Source of the DNA: Pteria penguin
Lineage: Eukaryota > Mollusca > Bivalvia > Pterioida > Pteriidae
NCBI GenBank assembly: GCA_035048485.1
Contig: CM068580.1
Coordinates: 58,826,983 to 58,890,982, forward strand
Length of the DNA stretch: 64,000 bases
Direction: 5' to 3'
The position numbers were made by a program, and so were the translations under genes. Numbering within the stretch: position 1 is the first letter of the stretch; every line of letters begins with the position of its first letter. A model generated the notes under the pieces. The model was given only the letters and a program-made list of their open reading frames with translations. It did no database searches and was not told where the DNA came from. Positions 1 through 10,900 of this stretch are shown piece after piece.

Positions 1-1409
1 GGAAGTCTTAAACGTAAAATTCCTAATTTCATATGTTGAGTGTTGAGAAACATCTAAAAACTTATTTAGATGTGTAATAAAAAAAAAAAAAATTTTTTGA
101 CCACAGCTGGATTTGAACCGCTACTCTCCGTATTTCAATTACCAAGTGGTATATGTACCATTGTGAGACCTACTTTTAGACATGGTGGCATTATCTGTTA
201 ACCAATTTGGATGATCCGCACAAAAAACAAAACCTTTGAAAAGGACTATGAGTACTTGCATCCTACCCAGTTTTATCACAATCCTTCAAGTTGTTCTCTA
301 GATCAAGTTGAAGATATGAAAAATTGTCCCCCCCCCCCCCCCCCCCTTTTCTTGGAAGTCTTAAAAAATTCATAAAAAATTCAAAAATCGAGATATTGAA
401 AAAATTCCTTCGCACCAGCGTTCCTTACCATAGAAATGATTAAATGAAACCAAATGAATGCATCAATGTTTACTAAAAGAAAATAATAACTCTTTAATGC
501 ATTAAAATAACAAAGTCCAAAATAAAAATGAAAAAACGTAAAAAATTTGATTTCGGAATGGAACCAAAAATATCAACACTTCTTTCCATATGCCTCTAAA
601 TCATTCCTATGCAGTCGGTTTGTCGCTGTATGCACCCAATCTGAATAAGAAGTTTGTCAAAGGAGGGTACCCTCTGTGACCTACTTTTGTCTGTGGTGGT
701 GCCACCTGTTCATGGATCCTGACAAAGATGACCACATTTGTCGGGGACCTTGAGTATTTGATGCATGCCAAGTTTCATTGAATTCCAGCAAGTGGTTCCG
801 AAGAAAAAGTTCAAACTGTGAAATGTCTACACCAATTATCCCACCCCCCTTTTTCTTGAAAGTCTTAAAAAATTCATAAAAAATCCAAAACATAAATATT
901 GAAAAATTTTCTTCGCAGTAGTATTTCTTACCATCAAAATGATCAAATTAAACCAAATTAATGCATCAATGTTTACTAAAAGAAAAAAATACCTCTTTTC
1001 TGCATTAAAACTACCAAGTACAAAAAAACGTCAAAAAAACGTCCAAAATTTGATTTCGGAACGGAACCAAAAATAACAACACTTCTTCACACATCCCTTT
1101 AGATCATTCCTATGCATTCGGTTTGTCTCTGTATGCCCCCGGTCTGAAGAAGAAGTTTGTCAAAGGAGGGTACCCTCTTTGACCTACTTTTGCCTGTGGT
1201 GGCGCCACCTGTTGATGAATCCGGACGAAAAACAACAACACTTGTAGGGGACCATGAGTACTACATGCTTATCAAGTTTCATCAAATTCTGTTCAGTGGT
1301 TCTGGAGAAGAAGTCGAAAATGTGAAAAGTTAACGACAGACGACGGACGACAGACGACGGACGGTGATTGATCACAATAGTTCACTTGAGCCTTTGGCTC
1401 AGGTGAGCT
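1..1409 (-). repeat. Hairpin-headed dispersed repeat (AGCTCAC family), partial
   Basis: Read on the minus strand this begins at 1409 with a hairpin (stem AGCTCACCTGAGCC paired with GGCTCAAGTGAAC, 1379-1409), then GTCGTC-rich sequence, then a body shared with the plus-strand copies at 36.0, 40.1 and 50.5 kb. Shared body landmarks are CCACCATGTCTAAAA, a poly-A/poly-G tract (seen here as the C run near 330-346), and GTAGCGGTTCAAATCCAGC. The copy runs off the left window edge. It has no coding potential: the open frames inside it do not match between copies. It lies downstream of the last visible exon of the CENP-C-like gene, presumably in its next intron. Confidence 0.8.
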
Positions 1410-1765
1410 AAAAACTAGCATTTAATGGAATATTTGGACAGACAGATGGACAGACAGACAGATGCTAGACAAAGTGATCCCTATAAGTCATGTTGCATTA
1501 CAATTTACAGACAATTTACATCCCTTAACAATGGTAAGTTATATTTGCTGAATAATGCCACGTCATAAATTTTTTTTTGCACACATAAAATTGACATTTT
1601 TTAATATTGTAAAAAAAATGAGTATTAAGAAAAACTATCAAACACGCAAATGTATGCAGTTGGTTACATTTATTACAAATATAACATTTTAGTACAAGAA
1701 GGTTGAAGAAATGCTTTAAACTCATATTAAAATAAGAATAATTTGTAAAGAAAAATTTAACATAC
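1410..1765. other. Intronic stretch without recognised gene
   Basis: AT-rich sequence between the repeat head and the donor of the 1766-1902 exon. It contains a short GACAGACAGATG-type run near 1437-1466. I see no exon or RNA gene here. Confidence 0.5.
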
Positions 1766-1902
1766 TACTGTCAGAGGATGAACATAATCCAGATTGGCAG
1801 GTGCTGTCGATGATATGACGACATCCTCCTCAGGATGGAGGCTGCTTCGAGTACTTATCAGGCTTTTGTGGTGAGGCTCCATCATACTTATAGTGGAGGC
1901 AT
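1766..1902 (-). CDS. CENP-C-like gene, exon 7
   Basis: The acceptor is CGAATTGTAG and the donor GTA|GTATGT. The exon is 137 nt, phase 1 in and phase 0 out, as for exon 4 after module A. It encodes DASTISMMEPHHKSLIS and a further polar segment ending DYVHPLTV. The next exon must lie beyond the left window edge. Confidence 0.6.
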
Positions 1903-4900
1903 CTACAATTCGTAAAGTTATTATTAGTATCCATTTTATCTGGTACATATCAAGTAAATCTATTATATCAGGAAATGAAGGATAAATTTTATTCAGTCTT
2001 GTTGTACATGTGTTTAGGAAGGATATACCTCTTTACCTCTACTTTTCAATAGGAGCTTAATATGTTCCAAATTCAATTGTATGACGTGGAGTGTTCCTTG
2101 TTATATCTTGACAGATATATGTACATGAAACAATTAAACAATATTTTGTTTTGCTTGAGTTTTACACCACACCGAAATTATTTCACTTACAAAAGACATT
2201 TTGATAAGACATGTTATCTGACAACATTTGTTAAGGTAGTCTACAAAAGAGGAAAACGAATTGCTTAAAAGTTGTGCAATGACTGTTAATCCCAATTTTT
2301 CTTTTCTTCACATAGACAACTGACGCTTCAATTTATGTACGAAAAATTGTTAAATCATATGACATCACAATACTTTACACCTCGGTCAAACCTTGGACAA
2401 ACACAGAAAATGTACTGTGATGTCACAAAATTTAAAAAATATTCCGCGAAAGTAATGGGTCAATTCATCATAGTGAGATATGTCGATCTAGTAGTACATT
2501 GTAGTGACCTTTATACACCTCACTGTGGTTTGCAGACAGTGAGAATTTTTATCAAGGGCAGACAATTCATCTTATTGAAATGTCTTATTTAAAGGTGGTG
2601 TCCATATAATTATACTCATACATGGACCAACCTGAAGCTATGCAGGAACTTTTACCTGCCAACATATCCCATGACATGGGTCAGTGATTCATACTGTCAT
2701 AAGAACTGAGAACAAAACAGAGGATCTCAGAAGAAATTCAACTGACAGCTGAGATCTAATCCATGGTGTTAGATTTAAATCCAACATCATACCACTAAAC
2801 TAATCTAAATCCTCATTCTAGACCAAAATATGACATATACCATAGATTGATTGACTGGTTATTGTTTTACATCACTCAATGATTATTTCACTTATATGGT
2901 GATGCATTGATGCCCGATGCATTGAATAGCAATTTATACCTTTGTAATGGACCCATCCAAAGCAGTGGGGGATCTTTTATGTGCTAGGCCTACCTTGACA
3001 TGGGACCTTGCTTTTTACTGTCTCATCTGAAAGACAGAGCAACAATGTGCCCGTGGTAGGAGTCGAACCTGGGACCTTTTACTTCCAAGCCAAGCACCTA
3101 ATCCACTAGGTCACACTGGCTTCATACACTACAGTCTACAGACAAATGATAGTTCATTTAATGCTTTCAGCATTATGTATGTATGAATGCACGAGGCTGG
3201 TATTTATTTTAAGCTTTTACATGTAATTGTTTAAGTGTAGCACATTCTGAACAAATATGTATGTTTTAATTTCAGAGTAATGTTATGAAAATTCAATCTC
3301 TCTCTAACACATGTGTAACTCACACAATCTGCAGCAAAAAAAGTACTGAAAGTATTGTACATGCAAATTCACTTTGCTTCTGACTAGAAACATATGTATG
3401 ATACCTGAATCTGATAAGTAATCTGCAAAGTTTTCAAATCCATCAGCATTTTTTCTTATCACTTTTCCTGCCTTCAAATTTCTGCCAGTGCGTCTGTAAT
3501 TCAAACAAAATTTATAAATAAAAAATTGCATCATGTTTACACTTATGCATATTAATTAATATTTAACATTCTTCATCAAAAATTTACAGATTACATAAAT
3601 TATTTCTTCTTTTCAATAAATTGAAAGGAAGTCGGTGCAAAATATATTCAAAGCTCTCAATATTTAAATCACCAAAATTCAAATTTAGATGTTACATTAT
3701 AGTTTAAAACAATTTATTATACGATTATAACAAATATCACAATATCCTACAGTACATTTACAATATACACAGTGAAAAGATCTTTTTGACAGAAAAGTTA
3801 GATTTTAGACTGTTTACCTTCCAATATTTTTGTTGAAGTACCATGCCACTGGATTGACACCAAGAACCTGATAGATACAATATAGATGTCAGGCCAATAT
3901 AAAAATATTGTTTGTTTCCCCTTCCCCGACCGACCCATAAAAATCCCGCCGACTCAAAACTTTTCTCCTTGAAATTCTCAAAATATTTTTTTTTATTTTC
4001 GTTCCGTATCTTTTTTTAAAATCGCGTCGAAAAATATACGAACTCGAACTTTATACGTCACTTATACACTTGATTCGAAGCGCTGACAACGCTTGCCGCG
4101 AAGCATCAAATAGATCGTACCCAAAGTATTGGTCAAAACGTACCCAGTATATTTTTCACTTTTTTCTGAATATAATTTTTGCGCGAAACGGATTACTGCG
4201 ACAATTGGTATCGGACAACGGTTCTCAATTCACATCGGATGAATTCAAAACATTTATGAACTCTAACGGCATTAAACACTTCAAGAGTGCTCCGTACCAT
4301 CCTGCGGCCAATGGATTGGCTGAGCGATTTATTCAAACAATGAAACAAAGTCTCCGGGCGATGTCACATTCAAACCTACCACTCAACGTAAAGCTTGCGA
4401 ATTTTCTGCTAGCTTATAGAAATATGCCACACGTGACAACTAATGAAACACCCCGGCAAAACTATTCTTAGGAAGAAATTTGCGAACATGTTTGGATTTA
4501 ATTAGACCGCACGTAAAAACAGTGTTAATCACCAACATTCGAAACAAACATTCACAAGTAACACTAAAACAAGAAATTTTGAGGTCGGCCAGGATATCAT
4601 AGTCCGAAATTACCGGGAAGGCGACAAGTGGGTACGCGGCACCGCCCGAGAAAAGCTAGGTCCGCTACTGTACGAGGTAGAAACCAGAGACGGAAAACGA
4701 TGGAGAAGGCATGTCGACCAATGCCGCGATAATATCGACTCTCCGAAACAAACCGAAGTCTCATACAAAAGTGCAGAACGGGCATCTATAAGTGAAACTT
4801 TAGACAATCAAGATGAATCTAACATTGACGATGTACCCGTCAACATAAGAAATACAATCAGGAGCATAAACAAGCCGAACTGATTGATTGAAGAGTGTTA

Positions 4901-7900
4901 AAGTGCTTTTGTGTAATATTGTAAATGAGGCACAATAATCCTCACAATTTACTGCTTATTTTTATTTGTGAAATGTAATTCATTATGTCAAAGTTTTAGT
5001 GCGGAGGAAATATAGTGTTTAGATAAGACATGAGCCGCGCCAATCGGAACACCGTCGCCATTTTTTTTACAAAATTAGATTTGCGTACGGAAATGGACGA
5101 GTTGTTACGATTGGAGCCGCGCCACAGAAACACATTTGTCATAGTTAACATCTGACTCTCTACAGCAGTATATTTGTTGATTAAAAAGAACAATGGAAGA
5201 TATAGGCGTATTAAGTAACACTTTCTCACAGATTGAAATATATAATGAAAGGTATAATGAATTGGTTTAGTTCCGAAATAAATGTAGTATTAGAAGGACG
5301 TGTTTTATATTTTATTAAGTCGTATACATACACAACACCATGACAGTACTGTTTATATTCTGTAGAAATGTGATAAGCATAAATTCACATTCAACACAAC
5401 ACCAATCTTATTAAAACGCGACTTGTACTCCGTTTCTCTACGATACTTTCCGTATACACGGAGAGTATCGAAGAGGAACGGAGTACAAGTCGCGTTTTAA
5501 TAAGATTGAACACAACACATGTAATTTCGAAAAATGTCAATCAAATATTTTCTTTTCACCACTAGTAAATGCACCTATAAAAAGGAAGCCATCCATTTAT
5601 ATACATATGTAAAGTTATTTATTATTAATCTACGTATGTTTCGATGAATTCATACATTCAAATGATAGATTTTTGCCTTATGATACCAAATCGAAGAAAT
5701 TTGTTGAAAAAATGTGTAAAAGTTGTTTTAAACACCCAAAAGATATATGGGTACGTTTTGACTAACACTTTGGGTACAATTTGACCAAAAGGTGGGTACG
5801 TTTTGACCAAAGTTGGGTACGTTTTGGTTGGGTACGTTTTGGCATGGGTACGTTTTGACCTGCACCCATGTGTTACATAATGTTCTAAAATGTGCAAACT
5901 AGAGCATCAACAAGGAAAATGACTCTGTGACTTTGAGTATTTGCTCGAAGACCAACACGGCCGATGTTTACTATCCGAACATGGTTGAACCCGTTGAAGT
6001 GTTATATAAGTTTTGACATATATGTATTGCAAATAATGCCAAATATCCATGAAATCTAGTCATATTTTGTTTTGTTTCATAGCATTAGCAAAATGTTAAG
6101 TTTTTGTTGACGTTGTTTTGTGTTTATTTTTTTGACACATTTCTTCAATAATTAAAGGTTATTTTTATACCTATTTGTGTTTCAAGTTATCTTTGAAAAA
6201 AAAAAATAAAATGCCTACCTACCTACCCAACTTTTTCAAGTAGGGTCGGGGAAGGGGAAACAAACATTTTTTTAATAGTGGCCTCACTTTTACCAATTTG
6301 ATTAAAACCTTATCTTTATTCCGCTTCTCTATTTGTCCCATTGCGGATAAAGATCTGGCAAAACTCCGTAAGGGGTCATGTTCTGGTGAACTCTGATTTC
6401 CAGCCAATCAGTGGATCGCCTACAAATTCCTAGGAATGAAATTAGCATCCTCAGCGTGCGTGACCCTCAAGGTAGTTTTTGAACAGTGTTTGTTACATAT
6501 TGCGTCACTATCATGTGCCTAGCCAAGTCATTGATTGGCTATGGAAAATAACGGTTTCGGTGACTGAAACGTCATCAGAGTTCACCAGAACATGACCTCT
6601 TACAGGGTTTCACCAGATCTTTATCCGCAATGGGGCAAATAGCTAGAGAAGCGGAATAAAGATATGGTTTTAATCGGATGTCACTTTTACTTATGTATTT
6701 TGAAGAGTTTTGATTTGTTATACATATACATACCTAATTACAGATAATCATTTTTCAAAATGTTGAAGATACATCAAATATAACTTACAAAATAATAATT
6801 TTTCCTTCATAAGGATTGTTTAAATTATCACAGGAAAAAAATACGAACTCACTCCACTAGTTATGTGAATGTTTTAGTGCTGAAGGAGCAATTTTCCTGT
6901 CCCAATTTTTCAAACTGCAAGAATGTTAAAACCACCGTGGTTGTCAGTTGTCTAGTTGAAACAGAATTTTTTGTCTAATTCGGTCAATATATCACAAAGT
7001 GGTATGCAATGATATGGCCTGATTTTCATAATTTTCATTCAGATGCATTACATACCTTTGACTGATAAGAATCAATAAAATTAAAGAGGAAGACTGAAAT
7101 CAATTAAGAAGACTGCTTACACCACTTCAAATATGAAAGTTTTATGAGGGATCCTATTAAAACTTGTTTGCTAAACGTGCATCTTCATATGCTCTTCATT
7201 CTACCACTAATGAAAATGCATACTGGTTTGTATGTGCACTCATCATTCCTGAAAATAATGAGCCCCAGTCAAGAAAAATGTATCCTGGCAACATCTGTAC
7301 TCGATGCCTTGACTGCCATTTGTCTATTTATCATAATATATCATCAATGCTTCTGTACTGACTCGAAATGTACACTCCATATTTACAAAATTGTAAATCA
7401 TTCTAAAACTAAGATGTATCTCCATCATACATAAATGTAGCTCTAGATAGGTTCTTTTTGCAATTACTTTTCAGTCAGTAACTCAGTTGAGTACTTGGTT
7501 TTCTTTTCAAACTCAGATGAACTTCATAAACTTGAACGTCTAAAACTTAATCACTCCTAAAACTCAAAGTATTTCTTTGCTCCAAAACAAATTTCAGTAA
7601 TTAATTCGAAAACTCAAAGCCCTCATAGTAATTTTATGGTCCCTTGTGATTTGAGTTATCAAAGTTTGACTGTATTCATATTTCAAATTTCCATACCTTC
7701 AGTCTTCAGCATCACCGTGGAGTCATCAGTTTTCAAAATGTGCATATGGTGCACTAAATAAATATATGTATATATCTCCCTATGTTTATGTTACTCATTA
7801 CCTGGCTGTTATAAGTTTGACTGGATATCCCCATGGTGGAATGTAGACTAGATACACCAGCTGATGTGCCTAAAGCAGAGGATGGCAATTCTGTAACATT

Positions 7901-10900
7901 TCCAGTTGTGTTGCCTTGTGAAACATTCTCTTTATCGATCTTCTCATTGAATGTTTCACCTGCCTTCGATATATCAGCCTCTAGAAATTAAAGTACTTAA
8001 AGTAAGTTATACATTTAAATAAGTTTTATGTGTTTGAATAACATTATCCTAGCAAAGTTTTATCTCTAAGGAGGCAACAACATTTAGTGGTAGAGGACAC
8101 AGGACTACTCATAAAACATCTGACTTTCTGCAGATGCACTGAAAAACTTTTCCACTTGTGTGACAGAGGAGTGAACTACACTGAGTCATACTAGACAAAT
8201 ATGAGAGATGAGCGATTTCTTTTGCTAACTTTCAGAACAATCGGCTACCAAGGCCATAAGCAAAGTGTAGTTGACCTCTTTATTAATTTGAATAGTACAG
8301 GTTTTCAATAACAACCAACATCTGGCAAAATAATGCCACTTCCAATGACAATTTTCAAGGCATATCACAGGTCTGAATACAATTAAAGATTATATGCCTT
8401 GATTTTGCAATTCATTTGTTTAAATAAATAATTTCATTCAAAACCTTGTGTAATTTATATTTTACATGGCAGTTACCAGTTAGACATATTGATATATACC
8501 TTTACATGTCTATACAACATAACACAGTTAAGCATAATCTACAGTTGCAGTTCAAATGAATTACATCAATGTGAAATTCAGATAAGGCGATAAGCACAAA
8601 TTGAGTCTCTTCGTTATACAGAGTTATTTCCCATATGAGCAGGTATCTGACGTCAAAACATTGTGACGTCAACCAGCTCTATAGCAACTGGTGTAAAATT
8701 GCGGGAAGTGATATAATAGAAATTGTATGACCTCACAAGGGTATGACGTCAGATACCTGCAGGGCTTTCTTTCACTGTTTTGGGAACATGGCCAATGGCG
8801 CTGGAATTGGGAATTTCGCAGCGTTTTTGCTCTAAATTGGGAATTTTTATATATAAATATGATAAGATAATATATGTACTGTTGTTAGAATATAAAAGAA
8901 AGAGATAATAGTAATTTCAAACTTCTCGTTTATTTGTGCTTCTACAGAGCCATTTCTCTGGTTTTCATGTTTTTGAATTTATCTACAACATGGGTCAGTT
9001 CAATGTCAGTAAGGGTTGTTGTTTCTGACTTTAGGTTGTGTTCGCAAAATCGCATGAGAGAGGAGAGTGTATTCTGCCCCATGCTGCAGCGAGCGGGTGT
9101 ACACAGGGAATTCATCTGGCTGAAAATCCTTTCTACAGATGAAGTGCTGCTTGGGATGATTGGCCCCAGCCCTATTAAATGGAACATGATCAGGAAGGCA
9201 TTTGCTGTCAGAGTTTTTAAGTTTTCTTACATAACATTTGGAGTTGTGAGACATTTAAGAGTACTAGGACCCTACCTCTAGTTTCATTTTCCCTTCTGAG
9301 AAATAAACGAGAAAACCGATAACAGTACACTAGCTTTGGAAAATCGTTCCAAATTTATCTTTTAATTTATTCGGACTTTTGTAAGTTGTGTGTTACCTAA
9401 CACACAGTTAACAACAGTCCAGATAAATACCAGTATGTGAGGACGATTTGCTAATGCTAGCTGATAGGTATCCGGGCCAGTTTACGCCATCGTCATGGTT
9501 CCTCATTTGCAATTTTGTCATGGTTTCCGCTTCGTCAATTACAAGTTTGCAATCTTTTGTGCGCTTCTCAAAACTGTCCCAAGAGATTGTCTATGATCAT
9601 TTCTATCAATTGTGCGCTTGGAAGTTACGATTGGACACTTTTCTTGCTTGCAAATACCTCTATTTTACGACAAATTTACTATTTTTTTCTGTGCTCATAA
9701 TTGGGAATTTCTTGCCCAAATTGGGGAAAAAAGATACGATTTGCAATTGGGAACATAGCCGAATTTCGGCCATAAAATGAGCAGAAAAAAAGCCCTGATC
9801 TGCTCAAATGGGAAATAACTCTGTATAACGAAAAGACCCAATTCCAAAGTTAATTGAAATTACAACTGTCAGCAAAACAGAACTTATAATAAAGCCATAA
9901 AAAGCCCATTCATTTTTGGTCGCCTTGCAATTTGAAATAGGGATGAGTGTAATTTTTCTATCCCTTAAAACCTGTCTCTTTTCAAATCCATATATTGTAG
10001 AGCCTACAATTACCTGATTCAGTTAAAAAGTCTTCAAATGCTTCAAATCCATTTTTGTTCATTCTGATATTTTTTCCTTGCCTTGGATTTCTTCCACTTC
10101 TCCTATTTGAACAAAAATTCATGATGTAATTACTCCACATAGATACTTTTCGGTAGAAAAGAACTGATGGGAGTTACTGTCTGTTGGAAGCCATCTCGTG
10201 TGTCAAACTCTATTCAACCAAAACTGATGATCTTCAATAGTTTCAGAAAGTAAACTTGCTGATTTCTTTTCAAATTTGTCTACATCTACTTTCAAACTAG
10301 GTAACTCTAAAAGATTTTTGCCAATTGAAAACTATCTATTGTCAGTAAAGATAAATAAGATATTTCAAGAAAATTATTTATCTGCCTTTGAGGAAAAATC
10401 TCTAATTTTCTTCGTATCGCAGAGAGGTATATAATCATAAAAGTGACTGCTACCTAAACTAGAACTCATCATAGTGAAATGACTTTTATAATACTCCTTT
10501 TCCACTTCTACAGACTTCCTTAGTTCCTACATAAACATAGCAACATGGGTAGATAACTCACCTTACTGAAATGGTTCATTCATTGTTATATTTTATTATA
10601 CTGAGAGAAAGGTCTTGTCACAAGGAATACACATGTATGTGTGTGAAATCTGAAAGCCCTATTTCTTATGTTTCAAAAGATAAAACCAATGTTAAAGCTT
10701 TTGACATGTAGGTCACGAGGTCAAAAATCATTTGTACCATTGGAAAGGTCTTGTCACAAGGAATATGCATGTGAAATATTTTTTGCAGTTGAAAATTATA
10801 CGAAATATTGAAGTTTTTTGCCACAGAGAAACGGACAAACAAACTAGCCAAAAACTAGATGCCATGAACATATGATACCGGGGACATAAAAAAAACCCTT

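Larger units (their letters stand above)
3892..6283. mobile_element. DNA element with ~40-bp terminal inverted repeats, containing a retroelement fragment
   Basis: The left end (3892-3931) and right end (6244-6283) are inverted copies: 22 bp are perfect (GTTTGTTTCCCCTTCCCCGA plus CC at 3910-3931, against 6244-6265). Outside these lies a less perfect GGCC-ended arm. A 3-bp TCA flanks both sides (3889-3891 and 6284-6286). Subterminal blocks TGGTCAAAACGTACCCA (near 4130) and repeated GGGTACGTTTTGACC (5740-5860) are also inverted relative to each other. No transposase is seen; the interior holds a Ty3/Gypsy fragment and a long hairpin, so this is a composite of successive insertions. Confidence 0.6.
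8604..9837. mobile_element. Foldback MITE (GTCTTTTCGTTATACAG family), split by a hAT insertion
   Basis: The left arm (about 8604-8655: TTCGTTATACAGAG, TTATTTCCCATATGAGCAGG, TATCTGACGTC) is matched in inverted form by 8742-8760 (GACGTCAGATACCTGC) and 9801-9837 (TGCTCAAATGGGAAATAACT, CTGTATAACGAAAAGAC). The right arm is interrupted by the element at 8760-9797. An uninterrupted relative is at 22707-22912. Confidence 0.75.

Noticed and set aside
4597..4807. Minus-strand frames opposite the Gypsy integrase
   Set aside because: Shadows of the plus-strand post-integrase domain, which has clear family motifs.
7144..7434. 96-codon plus-strand frame with hydrophobic segments
   Set aside because: Sits in an intron of the minus-strand gene, with no start context, homology or splice partner that I can recognise.
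9006..9281. Second minus-strand frame and plus-strand frame over the hAT fragment
   Set aside because: Only the 8942-9187 frame carries the hAT dimerisation motif; the others are shadows.
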